A DNA stretch of 64,000 nucleotides from Mariniphaga sp041687215 (GTDB taxonomy: Bacteria; Bacteroidota; Bacteroidia; Bacteroidales; Prolixibacteraceae). A program made the translations under genes and the position numbers. The stretch's first letter is position 1, and every line of letters begins with the position of its first letter. The notes under the pieces are model-generated. The model was given only the letters and a program-made list of their open reading frames with translations, was not told the DNA's origin and did no database searches. The stretch spans positions 1 to 64,000 of the forward strand of contig NZ_JAWLCI010000003.1 in the NCBI RefSeq assembly GCF_041687215.1, given 5' to 3'. Positions 1-9,800 of this stretch are shown piece after piece.

Positions 1-7
1 TGATATT

Positions 8-1330
8 TTAAAAGAGATAGTTTAATCCAATGTAAAGGCCTGAATCGCCATCGCGTTCGTCGGCAGCAAAACCGTAATCCACAGCAATTACAAAATTCTG
101 GTTCATTACAATACGCAAGCCTGCTCCGTATGAAAAGTGCATTTTTTCGGCATCATTATCAAAATATCCTTCCGGTTCAGGAATAAACCCATCAGGCGAA
201 GTATTATCTATTTTTTTGGTCACCTGTCCGAAATCGGTGAACCCATTTAACCCGAGGTAAAAGTTGTTGTTGATAAACCTGAACCGGGCAAATTTCCACC
301 GGGCTTCAAGGTTACCGTAGAAAAAACCATCGCCCACAATGCGGTTGCGGCGAACACCGCGTATTGACTTGGCGCCACCCATGCCTTCGGAGGCTGCACC
401 TTTCAGTTCAGAAACAATAACCTGGGTTTGGTAGTAAAATGGTGCATGGCCGGCAATGGTGGTTTGGTAAGCCAGCCGGTAAGCCAGCGATAAATCGTTG
501 GGAATGAGTGTAAAATATTGCCTGTGCGTTAGGCTCAGTTTGGCAAAACCGCTTTCGGCGCCCAAAAATTCAGGGGCTCCAACCAGCACGGCTTCGGTCC
601 AGATTCCTTTCATGGGATTGGGCCGGTTGTCACGTGTATCATAAACCAAACCGGCTTTTAGTTCGGGAACAAAACCACCATCGGCTTCTTCAACCGAAAT
701 AATTCCCCAGTCCTGATATTTTTGGTATAATCCGTCCACATCGGGTAAAACTTCGTCGCCTTCTTTACCTTTGTTCAGTTTTTCCAAATCAACCTTGCCA
801 ATATTAAAATTCAGCAGATTCACGCCGGTGGCCCATTTGAGCTTTTCTCCGGAAATCTTTCCCTGCAGGTCCATTTTAAAACGGAACATTTTGCGATCGT
901 ATTTGTAAAACATGCGGGTTTTATAAGTATCATCTGGTTGAGTATCGTCAATCCAATCCGGATTTACAACGGCATCGAATCCATTAAATCCGTAGAAATC
1001 GTAAGCCTGATCAGAAAGAAAACTAATATCCAGTGAAGTTTGCAGTCCAGGAATAAGCTGGTCAGAATCGTAGTAAAACCGGTTAATTCCGCTACCTTTG
1101 GTAAATCGCGACACCTCAAAATAAAGTGAATGATTGTAATTTGGATAGCGGCTGCCATCTCCATAATTATAAAGATTTACCAGAGCGCCATACTGAAATC
1201 CTAAATCAGTATCGAAAGTAATTGTAGGCAGCGCACCAAAGTTCCAGCCTGTTTTAGTTACTTCTTCTTCCTGGGCAAAAATCTGCAAAGAAAAAAGCGA
1301 TATGAAACATAGTAATCCAAGTTTTTTCAT
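8..1330 (-). CDS. Omp85/BamA-like outer-membrane beta-barrel protein
   Basis: A 440-residue protein with a cleavable signal peptide (hydrophobic residues about 4-19, ending FAQ) followed by an all-beta, aromatic- and glycine-rich sequence. The stretch KSIRGVRRNRIVGDG in the C-terminal half resembles the (V/I)RG(F/Y/V) loop-6 motif of Omp85 (BamA/TamA) barrels, and the protein ends in Leu-Phe, as many outer-membrane barrels do. No POTRA domain is visible: the N-terminal part before the barrel is too short. It therefore resembles the stand-alone barrel proteins called BamA/TamA-family or surface-antigen proteins in Bacteroidota. It is monocistronic and divergent from the GH109 gene. The stop lies 8 bases from the window edge, so whether it is followed by a co-transcribed gene cannot be seen. 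The specific role (assembly, lipid transport or a simple pore) is unknown. Confidence 0.7.
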   Translation of the reverse strand: MKKLGLLCFISLFSLQIFAQEEEVTKTGWNFGALPTITFDTDLGFQYGALVNLYNYGDGSRYPNYNHSLYFEVSRFTKGSGINRFYYDSDQLIPGLQTSLDISFLSDQAYDFYGFNGFDAVVNPDWIDDTQPDDTYKTRMFYKYDRKMFRFKMDLQGKISGEKLKWATGVNLLNFNIGKVDLEKLNKGKEGDEVLPDVDGLYQKYQDWGIISVEEADGGFVPELKAGLVYDTRDNRPNPMKGIWTEAVLVGAPEFLGAESGFAKLSLTHRQYFTLIPNDLSLAYRLAYQTTIAGHAPFYYQTQVIVSELKGAASEGMGGAKSIRGVRRNRIVGDGFFYGNLEARWKFARFRFINNNFYLGLNGFTDFGQVTKKIDNTSPDGFIPEPEGYFDNDAEKMHFSYGAGLRIVMNQNFVIAVDYGFAADERDGDSGLYIGLNYLF

Positions 1331-1561
1331 TGTAATTCAGTTTAATAAGTTGATTAATGAAAATACATATTCAAACGGTTTAAGAAAAGTGAATAAAAGT
1401 AATTTGCTATTTTTTAGCGTTCTAAGATAGAAAAAAGTAAATTCAGGCTTCGATTTTTATCTAAAAAAATGGAAGATAATATTTTAATTCCTATTTTTAA
1501 ACTTTTTACATTAAGACAAAACACTTTTGAAATAAATTCAAAACTTAAAACCAGGTATAAA

Positions 1562-3025
1562 ATGAAAACAAACAGAAGGAAATTTTTTCAGATTGCAGGA
1601 GTTGCCGGTGCAGGTGTAATTTCAGGAGGATTTGCATCGTGCAGTAAACCAACCGGAACAGAAGAATCGGTCCTGGCTGCAATTAAAGAGGCTGCAGGAA
1701 GACAGCACCCACAGCAGTTTAACATGTGTGGTTACGCCGCACCCAAACTTGAAACAGTGCGCATTGGTTTTATTGGTTTGGGAAATCGTGGTCCCGGAGC
1801 AGTAGAACGCATTTCGAACATCGAAGGAGTAGAGATTACTGCTTTATGTGATAAAAATCCGGAAGGTGTAGCGCGTTGCCAGCGAATTCTGGAAAAACAT
1901 GGTTTGCCAAAAGCCAAAGAATATACCGGCAGTGAAGATGCCTGGCAAAAGTTGTGCGAGAGTCCGGATGTGGATTTGGTTTACATAGCTACCCCGTGGA
2001 GTTTGCATACACCTATGTGTGTTTATGCCATGGAAAACGGCAAACATGCAGCCACCGAAGTTCCGGCTGCAGTAACCGTTGAAGAAGCCTGGCAACTGGT
2101 TGAAACATCTGAACGCACCAAAAAGCACTGCATGATGCTTGAAAACTGCTGTTACGATTTTTTCGAATTACTTACACTAAACATGGCCCGTCAGGGATTT
2201 TTTGGTGAGGTTGTTCATACCGAAGGAGCTTATATCCACGATTTGCTTCAAAGCAATTTTGGAAAAGATTCCTATTCCGACATGTGGCGGCTCAGGGAAA
2301 ACCAGCAACGAAACGGAAGCCTTTATCCAACGCATGGATTGGGCCCGGTTTGTCAGGTTCTGAACGTTAACCGTGGTGATAAAATGGATTACCTCACTTC
2401 CATGTCAACCAACGATTTTCAGATGGGAAAAATGGCTCGGGAACTGGCTGCTGAAGACGGTTTTTTTGAATCGTTTGCCACCGACAGTTACCGCGGAAAC
2501 ATGAATACCACCACCATTCGCACGCATAAAGGAAAAACCATCATGATTCAGCATGATGTTACCAGTCCACGGCCTTATTCGCGCATTCATCTGGTTAGTG
2601 GCACCGAAGGTTTTGCCCGGAAATATCCGCTTCCCGGGAAAATTGCCAAAGGACACAGTTGGTTTGATGCTGATGAAATGAAAGTGCTTGAGGAACAATA
2701 TACACCGGAAATTGTAAAACTGGTAGGCGACATGGCAAAAAAAGTCGGTGGCCACGGTGGAATGGACTTTATGATGGACTGGCGGTTGATTGACTGCCTG
2801 CGCAACGGTATTCCACTTGATCAGGATGTTTACGATGCAGCCCTTTGGAGTGTGGTTGCCCCGCTCAGCGAATGGTCGGTGGCCAACCGTTCCAATTCGA
2901 TTGACGTACCAGATTTTACCAACGGAAAATGGGAAACCAACGAACCGGTGGATGTGGAACTGAAACGGGGCGGAAATACCAGCGTGCGAGTGGCTGCCGA
3001 AGCTGAAAGTCAGTTGAATGTTTAG
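1562..3025 (+). CDS. Tat-exported Gfo/Idh/MocA-fold glycosidase, GH109 (alpha-N-acetylgalactosaminidase) type
   Basis: I start at the ATG at 1562 (487 residues), because an in-frame upstream start at 1469 would put 31 residues with no export signal in front of an obvious twin-arginine leader (TNRRKFFQIAG). A Cys in FASCSK after the hydrophobic stretch suggests lipid anchoring. A Rossmann motif GFIGLGNRG follows, then ALCDK, EVPAAVTVEEAW, and MLENCCYDFFEL with AYIHDL, which are hallmarks I associate with GH109. These enzymes keep a bound NAD+ and remove terminal alpha-GalNAc by an oxidation-elimination-addition-reduction cycle. Its 3' end faces the PNGase F-like gene across a shared hairpin, which supports a role in glycoprotein glycan breakdown. 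Other Gfo/Idh/MocA activities on sugars remain possible, since the family is catalytically diverse. Confidence 0.75.
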   Translation: MKTNRRKFFQIAGVAGAGVISGGFASCSKPTGTEESVLAAIKEAAGRQHPQQFNMCGYAAPKLETVRIGFIGLGNRGPGAVERISNIEGVEITALCDKNPEGVARCQRILEKHGLPKAKEYTGSEDAWQKLCESPDVDLVYIATPWSLHTPMCVYAMENGKHAATEVPAAVTVEEAWQLVETSERTKKHCMMLENCCYDFFELLTLNMARQGFFGEVVHTEGAYIHDLLQSNFGKDSYSDMWRLRENQQRNGSLYPTHGLGPVCQVLNVNRGDKMDYLTSMSTNDFQMGKMARELAAEDGFFESFATDSYRGNMNTTTIRTHKGKTIMIQHDVTSPRPYSRIHLVSGTEGFARKYPLPGKIAKGHSWFDADEMKVLEEQYTPEIVKLVGDMAKKVGGHGGMDFMMDWRLIDCLRNGIPLDQDVYDAALWSVVAPLSEWSVANRSNSIDVPDFTNGKWETNEPVDVELKRGGNTSVRVAAEAESQLNV

Positions 3026-3053
3026 CAGATTTTCAAAAATCAATATAAAAAGA

Positions 3054-3090
3054 AAGCTATCGGGAAAACACTCCTGATAGCTTCTTATTT
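3054..3090. terminator. Bidirectional intrinsic terminator between convergent genes
   Basis: Arms at 3054-3064 (AAGCTATCGGG) and 3073-3083 (CCTGATAGCTT) pair over 11 bp with one G-U, around an 8-nt loop. The right arm is followed by CTTATTT, and A-rich sequence precedes the left arm. It sits between the GH109 stop at 3025 and the oppositely oriented PNGase stop at 3112, as expected for a shared terminator. Confidence 0.7.
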
Positions 3091-3111
3091 GTGAATCTAA
3101 AGCAAATTGAG

Positions 3112-4833
3112 CTATTTCTCTCCAATCAGCACTCCGGAAATATTCCAGTGGCTGAAACTGTTTCCCTGCCACTCTCCAATAGGGATTGCAATTTTCATGA
3201 CATGTTTTCCTGGTTTCAGGTTTTTAAGCGGAATAAAAACAGGATTGGTGGCTTCTCCCGGGCACCAGCCTGAGCGGCTGTAATCGCTTGATGTTACCCC
3301 GTTCCAAAAATTACCCGAAGATGGATTGTACTTCCGGTAGGCGCCGCAATTGGCATTCCAGGGGATGTAGCTGTCCACAAACTGGTCATCGATAAAAATT
3401 TCATTCAGCTTTTGGTTGAACTCATCGCCACCACCCCAGCCACCATGGCCGGTTGAAATGTAACGCAGCGTAAGGTTTTCAACACCTTCGGGCACTTCGA
3501 AAGCAATTTTCAGCGAATCGTTTTTAAACATGGTTCCGTACTCCTGTCCGGCCATTTCCATAATATTCAGTGTGTTGAACAACGGATAAATCCAGGACTC
3601 TTTTTCGTTTTCCTTTTCGCGCACCACTCGGCTGCCAGGGTAATATTTCAAGTCAAGACTTACTTTGTGACCTCCTTTGTCGTAATTGCCAATAAAAACA
3701 CCAATCCAGACTTCGCCTTTAAAAAGCGGCAAAAGATCTGAAATATCCTGTTTGTAATACGCTTTTTCTTCCCACTCTTGACCGTAAACCTGCACCTGCT
3801 CGTTAAAATGATTCACGCCGAATGGGGTAAAAAAGCGCACCAGTTCAACTGCCGGGGCAAAATCGGGTGTGGCAATTGTTCCGTGGTAACTTTTTCCGTT
3901 TGCCGCCTGAAATGCCGGGACGGTTTCCACGCCATTTTCCAGCGCATCGAAAAACGATATTTCCTTGTTTTCAGGAATAATAAAAACGGTTCCGGTGCGG
4001 TCGTAAGCATCTCCGTTGGAATATTGCTCCAGTTCGGCAAATACCAGATAATCGGAAGTAACCTCCGGCAGTTTCACTTTTTTGGCAATGATTGTTCCTC
4101 CGGCATATTTGTATGTTTTTTCTAATTGAATACCATCCGGATTTTCGATGGGATTTCCCCAACTGATTTGCTCGTCGTCAAAAACCTCAACAGTTGTGAT
4201 AAAACTGCTGGTGAGCAAATGCCGGTAAAGCGGAGCATCTGTTTTTTCTCCCAGGTTTTCAGGGAAAATAGGTTCTGCATCCCGGTTTTTTATTTCTTCG
4301 ATATTGGTTGCAACTAAACCATAATTGCCATTTCTCACTACTTTTAGAATCAAACCGTCAACAATGCCGTGGCTCATCAGCGGCGTACCTTTTGCGTTAA
4401 GTTCCGCGGTGTACCAGATTTCTATGGAATTGGAACGCAGCGAACCTTTTACTTTTTTACAGGTGTAGCCCAGTATTTCTTCCTTTTCGCTGGTTTCTTC
4501 CAATGCGGGATATTCAGAAAAAGGAGTTTGTGCGTAAATTCGTCGCCCGTCAAAAAGATCGGCAACCTGGTAGGTAAGTTCTTCTTTGAAGTCGATGTAG
4601 CTGGTTTCCTCAGGTGTTTGCGGAATTAGCTCCACGCCGGGGTTTTCGGAGAATGACCTTGATGCTTCTGTTCCCGCCACCACAATTGTATTTCCGCCCC
4701 TGTCACTAATTTCCCCGTTTACAAGGGTTTGGTAGATGATTTTTAGCTGGCCTTTGTTATTCCCGTAAACCTGTGTAAAACTCATAAAAACAAATAGCAC
4801 CAGGAATGTTGTTAATTTTTTTAACGTCATCAT
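3112..4833 (-). CDS. Secreted PNGase F-like peptide-N4-(N-acetyl-beta-glucosaminyl)asparagine amidase
   Basis: Translation is placed at the ATG ATG pair at 4833/4830 (573 residues), because it is followed at once by a signal peptide (LKKLTTFLVLFVFMSFTQVYG). An upstream in-frame start at 4917 would add 28 residues ahead of it. The C-terminal about 170 residues carry the PNGase F signature: STGHGGWGGGDEF, a Cys-rich core (NANCGAYR) and SRSGWCPG, which matches the RAGWCPG of Flavobacterium PNGase F. Before it lies a second jelly-roll-like domain with GDAYDRTG and RFFTPFG. The first about 200 residues form a separate module resembling GLPGLI-type or PNGF-II N-terminal bowl domains. PNGase F hydrolyses the GlcNAc-Asn bond and frees intact N-glycans. 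It lies 99 bases after susD on the same strand, so the operon probably supplies N-glycans to SusCD. The Asp in AYDR and the Glu in GGDEF match PNGase F Asp60 and Glu206 by remembered alignment. I cannot place Glu118. Confidence 0.8.
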   Translation of the reverse strand: MMTLKKLTTFLVLFVFMSFTQVYGNNKGQLKIIYQTLVNGEISDRGGNTIVVAGTEASRSFSENPGVELIPQTPEETSYIDFKEELTYQVADLFDGRRIYAQTPFSEYPALEETSEKEEILGYTCKKVKGSLRSNSIEIWYTAELNAKGTPLMSHGIVDGLILKVVRNGNYGLVATNIEEIKNRDAEPIFPENLGEKTDAPLYRHLLTSSFITTVEVFDDEQISWGNPIENPDGIQLEKTYKYAGGTIIAKKVKLPEVTSDYLVFAELEQYSNGDAYDRTGTVFIIPENKEISFFDALENGVETVPAFQAANGKSYHGTIATPDFAPAVELVRFFTPFGVNHFNEQVQVYGQEWEEKAYYKQDISDLLPLFKGEVWIGVFIGNYDKGGHKVSLDLKYYPGSRVVREKENEKESWIYPLFNTLNIMEMAGQEYGTMFKNDSLKIAFEVPEGVENLTLRYISTGHGGWGGGDEFNQKLNEIFIDDQFVDSYIPWNANCGAYRKYNPSSGNFWNGVTSSDYSRSGWCPGEATNPVFIPLKNLKPGKHVMKIAIPIGEWQGNSFSHWNISGVLIGEK

Positions 4834-4932
4834 ATTATGTATTTTATAAAAAAACAAGAGCCACCAGGAAAACCGGCAGCTCTTGAATCTCTCTAAACCA
4901 ATATTAAACAATAACAATTGATTTTTTAATTT

Positions 4933-6786
4933 TTATTTTGGACCGGCACCGTATTGCGGATTTTGTTTGTCGAACCATAATCTTTCAGTGTTCAAAATAA
5001 CAGGATCCGAAGTTCCTGATGTGAATCCCTGTTCCTGAACAGCCTGCAACTGGTTTGCGTAGTTTTTGCTGTCTTCTGTAGGAGTTCCCACTGTAAATCT
5101 TCTGGGCAGTGTCAATTCGTTGCCCGAGGCAAGTAAGGGATCCCAAGCCAGGTAATTACTGTTCTTTTTCGGAATACCTGAACGACGCACTACTGCCCAA
5201 ACATCGCCGGGTGTATTGGCGAAGTTGATATACTGCTGAATGTAAACTTTTTCCAGACCATCGGTACTTAGGTCATAAGCTGGTTGAGCCAGCAATGCAT
5301 CAATTTCACCAGCTTTCAACTGAGTTGAAGCCGCTGCTGCTTCTGCCGCATCGAGGTAAACCGGATCACTTTCGTAGTAGGGCATCTGGTTATTTTCTGC
5401 CAGCGCATCGGCACGGCGGATTGACAATTCAACACCGCGGTTGAAATATTCCTGGGCTGTTTTTGGAAGGTTTGCACCTAACAGTTTGAATTCGGCCAGG
5501 TACAAGTTGGTTTCTGCAGCAGTTCCAAGAATAACGTGCAACGGTGGATCATTGTCTTGTAATTGAATTACACGTCCGCCCGGTTTGGTTGGATAGGTGT
5601 AATTGTAGGTTGTTCGAACCAGTTTTTCAGAGTAAAGTGAGGTTGAAGAATAGGTTTTTTCCACACCATTCAAAGAAATACGGTTTAAGGTACCCTGGTT
5701 GAAATAGATATCATTTTCGCCGGCAAGAGTAGCATCGGGAGCCAGCGGAACGCCGTGGTATCTCACCCATGGTTCACCGGGACCTTTCCAGCCTGCAAAA
5801 TTACCTTCGCCATCAAATTCTACAAGTTCTTCCACATATGGAGGCAGGTCTTTTCCTGCATCAATAAATGCCTGAACAACTTCTGCATTAAAGTGGTTTT
5901 TCTCGAAAATAAAACGCAAGCGTGGATCTCTGTTTTCTACCAAAAAGTCAACGATATTTCTACCGGCATAGCCAATCCACATTGCGTTTCCTGTTCCATA
6001 ATATTTTACACCACGGTTGTAAACAAAATCATCATCCAGGTTATCCATATAACCGGCAGAAGAATTAGCTACTTCCTGGGCAATCTGCATCGCTTTGGCG
6101 TTATCAATATTCACCAGGCGAGCTGCAATTTTTAATTTTAGCAGGTTACAGAATTTTGCCCATTTGGTGTAATCTCCACCATAAATTACATCCTGATTGC
6201 CTAATACAACCTGGTTTTGAGCAGTGGTAAGTGTAGCAATTGCATTATCCAATTCAGTTAACCAGGTATTAAACAGAGTTTCCTGGTTATCGTACTTAGG
6301 AGTAATAAGCGGCGGAGTTGTGTAAGGTGCCATACCAGCTTCGGTATAAACCATTGAACCGGTAAAGTCGGTAACTGTAATTGCCGGCTGAATTTGAATG
6401 GCATAAGTAATGGCTTTTAAAGATTGATAAATCGCCTTATCACTTTCCTCCATAGCATCAATGCGATGACGGACATCCATCGTTTGAGGAATCAGTCCGG
6501 AATAAATATTCTGCGATCCGTAAGGACCCATTTCAGCCATAGCAGGTCCGTTTCCTCCCTGAACCGTAGTAATTTGTGACCATGGGTAAATGTACTGGAA
6601 GTTGGAATAAAACCAGTTGGTATAATCGTTACCATACATTTGTTCAACCGCTTTGGTAATTGAATACCTCAGGTCGGGCTCTGATAAACTGGAAGGATTG
6701 GAGTTTAAGTCAGCAAATTGATCTTTGTCGCAACCCCATGCCATCAGAAAAATCAAAGCAAATATTATCTTAAATTTATTTTTCAT
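4933..6786 (-). CDS. SusD/RagB-family nutrient-binding outer-membrane lipoprotein
   Basis: This is a 617-residue lipoprotein. The signal peptide ends in a lipobox (MAWGC, Cys19). The N-terminus reads DLNSNPSSLSEPDLRYS, followed by tryptophan- and tyrosine-rich helical segments typical of the SusD-like_2 subgroup. SusD proteins sit on the outer leaflet of the outer membrane as a hinged lid on the SusC transporter and bind oligosaccharides. It begins 20 bases after the susC stop, the usual SusC-SusD order and tight spacing. Given the downstream PNGase F-like gene, the likely ligand is an N-glycan or glycopeptide. That substrate is inference from context, not from binding residues. Confidence 0.93.
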   Translation of the reverse strand: MKNKFKIIFALIFLMAWGCDKDQFADLNSNPSSLSEPDLRYSITKAVEQMYGNDYTNWFYSNFQYIYPWSQITTVQGGNGPAMAEMGPYGSQNIYSGLIPQTMDVRHRIDAMEESDKAIYQSLKAITYAIQIQPAITVTDFTGSMVYTEAGMAPYTTPPLITPKYDNQETLFNTWLTELDNAIATLTTAQNQVVLGNQDVIYGGDYTKWAKFCNLLKLKIAARLVNIDNAKAMQIAQEVANSSAGYMDNLDDDFVYNRGVKYYGTGNAMWIGYAGRNIVDFLVENRDPRLRFIFEKNHFNAEVVQAFIDAGKDLPPYVEELVEFDGEGNFAGWKGPGEPWVRYHGVPLAPDATLAGENDIYFNQGTLNRISLNGVEKTYSSTSLYSEKLVRTTYNYTYPTKPGGRVIQLQDNDPPLHVILGTAAETNLYLAEFKLLGANLPKTAQEYFNRGVELSIRRADALAENNQMPYYESDPVYLDAAEAAAASTQLKAGEIDALLAQPAYDLSTDGLEKVYIQQYINFANTPGDVWAVVRRSGIPKKNSNYLAWDPLLASGNELTLPRRFTVGTPTEDSKNYANQLQAVQEQGFTSGTSDPVILNTERLWFDKQNPQYGAGPK

Positions 6787-6806
6787 TGTTTCCTAATTTT
6801 AATGGA

Positions 6807-9800
6807 TTAAAAGTCAACAGATAATGTAAAAGTATAAGTTGCCGTATATGGCATTACAGAACGTTGCAGGAAGCTGGCATCACTTGTTGTTCCGCGGAAA
6901 CTTTCCGGGTTCATATTATTGGGCATGGTATTGTACAGGTAGCCCAGGTTTCTTGCATTGAATCCAACATAAAGATTTTCAGCTTTCAGGCTTTGTGCCA
7001 CCGATTTTGGCAGTGTATAGCCTATCGAGATATTTCTCAGTGCAATGTAGCTTAGTTCGTTATACCAGCTATCGTTAATTACACCCTGTCCCCACGAGTT
7101 GGTAAAGTAGTGATAGAATCCTGCATGTGTTGGTTCAACATGACCCGCATCAAAAGCTTCCTGATAAGTCATTCCGCCTACATTAACCTGTTGTCCGTTT
7201 GGTGCTGTAACCATTTGGCCATCAGCAAAAACTCCTTCCGGAATAATACCGTCAGTATAAGTTCTGCCATTTGTGTCACCATATTTTGAAGTCCAGGTTT
7301 CACCACCAAATTCAGGATCACGTCCTTCGAGAGAAGTATCGAGCCATCCGTAAGAAGTACCGTAGCGGTTGGCATAAGATGCTACATGACCGCCAAATCT
7401 GGCATCGAGAAGAATTGACATCGACACGTTTTTGTAAGTGAATGAGTTATCCCAGGAACCTTCAAAGTCGGGTTGAATTTTGCCAATTTCCTCTACCTCG
7501 TAACTACGTTGGTAATAGGCACCTCTTCGTGCATCACTCCATGCCAGTACAGGCATTCCGTTTTTCGGATCGTTTGGGTTGTCAGCTTCATATTTTAATG
7601 GAAGAATATCTGACATCAATACACCATATTCACCACCTTCGAAAGCAACAGAACCAATTCGGTAGTTACCGTAGTTAACATAGGTGTCGCCCAAAACTTT
7701 GTATGCTCCAAAGTCCGGATGCAATTCGGTTACAGTAGTTTTGTTGTTCCAGTAATTAAATGAGGATTTCCAGGTAAAATTAGCAGTTCTAACCGGTGTT
7801 ACATCCACTTTTAATTCAAAACCTTGGTTTTTAAGCGAACCTACGTTGGTAAGCAGGTTCGAAACGCCAGATTCCTGGGGAATTGGCACTTGGCCAATCT
7901 GGTTGTTAATGTTTTCGTTGTAGTAAGCAACATCAAAACCTAAACGACCACTGAACAAACGAAGATCTAAACCTACTTCCAAAGAGTTTTTCTTTTCAGG
8001 TTGTATATCTCTGTCAACAGATGTTGTGCTTTTGGTATTGTTGTACACGAAACTTCCGTTAGAAAGTTCGTAGTTGCCAATAGAGTAACCCGGGTTTAGG
8101 AAATAGGGAGCAGTGTCGTTACCAACCTGTGCCCACGATAAACGAATTTTACCGAATGATAACCAGTCTGGCATGGCTAAAGATTCACTAAATAGCCATG
8201 AGGTACTAACTGACGGATAAAAATATGAATTGTTACCGGTTCCGTCTGAGTAAACCAGGGCAGAAGACCAGTCATTACGTCCGGTTATATCCAGGAACAA
8301 TGCGTCTTTCCAGCCAAAGTTAGCCAAAAAGTAAAGTGAGTTAATTTGTTTAGTTGCACTTACACTGCCAGAGCCAATTTTTGTTCTTTTTGAGTTATCC
8401 AGGAAGAAACGTCCGGGAACAATCAGTCCACCATCAGTTCTAACACTTGTGTATGACCTTTCCTGTTTCCAAAGTTCACCACCAATCATAATATTTGATG
8501 AAATATCAGTGGTTAATTGTTTGGTAATGTTTGCAACTACTTTTCCGGTTTGGCTCAGGTCTTTGTCATGCCTTAGTTCGTAATATCCACCTTCATTGGC
8601 ATAACCTGTTCCCAAATCTTTTTGCTCATAATTTACAGTATATGAGTTCATGTTTCCTTCAACACGTAGCGATAACCAATCGGTTAAATTGGCAGTCAAA
8701 CCAACTATGGGTCTGATAACCTGTTCTTCGCGTGAGCTTGAATTTAAGTTATAGGAAAACCATGTTCCGTTTGAAGGAACATAAACATAATCATCTCCGT
8801 AAGCTGAACTGGGAACACCACCATGTGATGCCTGCCAAACTTCACGTTTTTTCCATTTATTTGTATCATACCAGTTTGTCCAGGTACCGGAAGTGAAAAG
8901 TTCGGCCAGGTCATTCCGCGGGTTTTGCGGATTTGATGTTGTAAATGAAATAGATGCATCGGCTTCGATCCAACTGGCCATTTTATGCGTACCGGTGAAC
9001 ATCAAGGAGTTCCTGGTGAATTTGTTTGAAGGGAAAACACCGGTTCTGTGGTTGTATGAATCCGAAAGATAAAAGGTGCTCTTTTCGTTTCCACCGCTTA
9101 CAGCCACAGACGTATTGCTGTTAAATCCAAGGTCGTATGCATCAAGCATGTTACCTCTTGCCGGGCTGAAACTGGTTGTTGAGCCATCGTAATCAATAAT
9201 ATCACGACCATCGAATTTTGGTCCGAATCCCATCCATTCCCATCCAAATCCTTGTTTGGTTGGTTGTCCGTTGGCATTCAGAAAGAATTGATTACTGGAA
9301 TACCGGTAATAATTGCCGTTGCTGTCTTTTTCACCATAATCAACGTAACCCGGCATTGCACCCGGACCATATTCATACTGTAAATCGGGTTGAGCAAAAG
9401 CATGGTCGATACCAAATGACTGGGTAACTTTTACACCCAGACCTCTTTTACCCATACCATCTTTTGTTTTAATTACAATAGCTCCGTTAATACCACGCGA
9501 ACCATAAAGTGCAGTTGCAGCAGCACCTTTCAAAACCGAAATCGACTCGTAATCATCGGGGTTCAGGTTTTTTAGCTGGTTCCCGAAGTCGTTTGAGCTG
9601 CCCGACCAGTCAGCGTGTGCGGCTGAAACATCGTTATCCAGAATAACCCCGTCAATAACAAATATTGGTTGGTTATTTCTTGAATTTAGGACCGATACCC
9701 CACGAATTTGAATTTTTGTGTTACCAAAAAGACCACCGTCAGAAGCACCAATACTCATACCGGCTGATTTACCCTGCAAAGCCTGTACTGTGTTTACAGT

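Noticed and set aside
2405..3172. 255-codon minus-strand frame opposite the GH109-type gene
   Set aside because: It overlaps a strongly supported gene over most of its length and crosses the terminator at 3054-3083. Its composition has no domain pattern.
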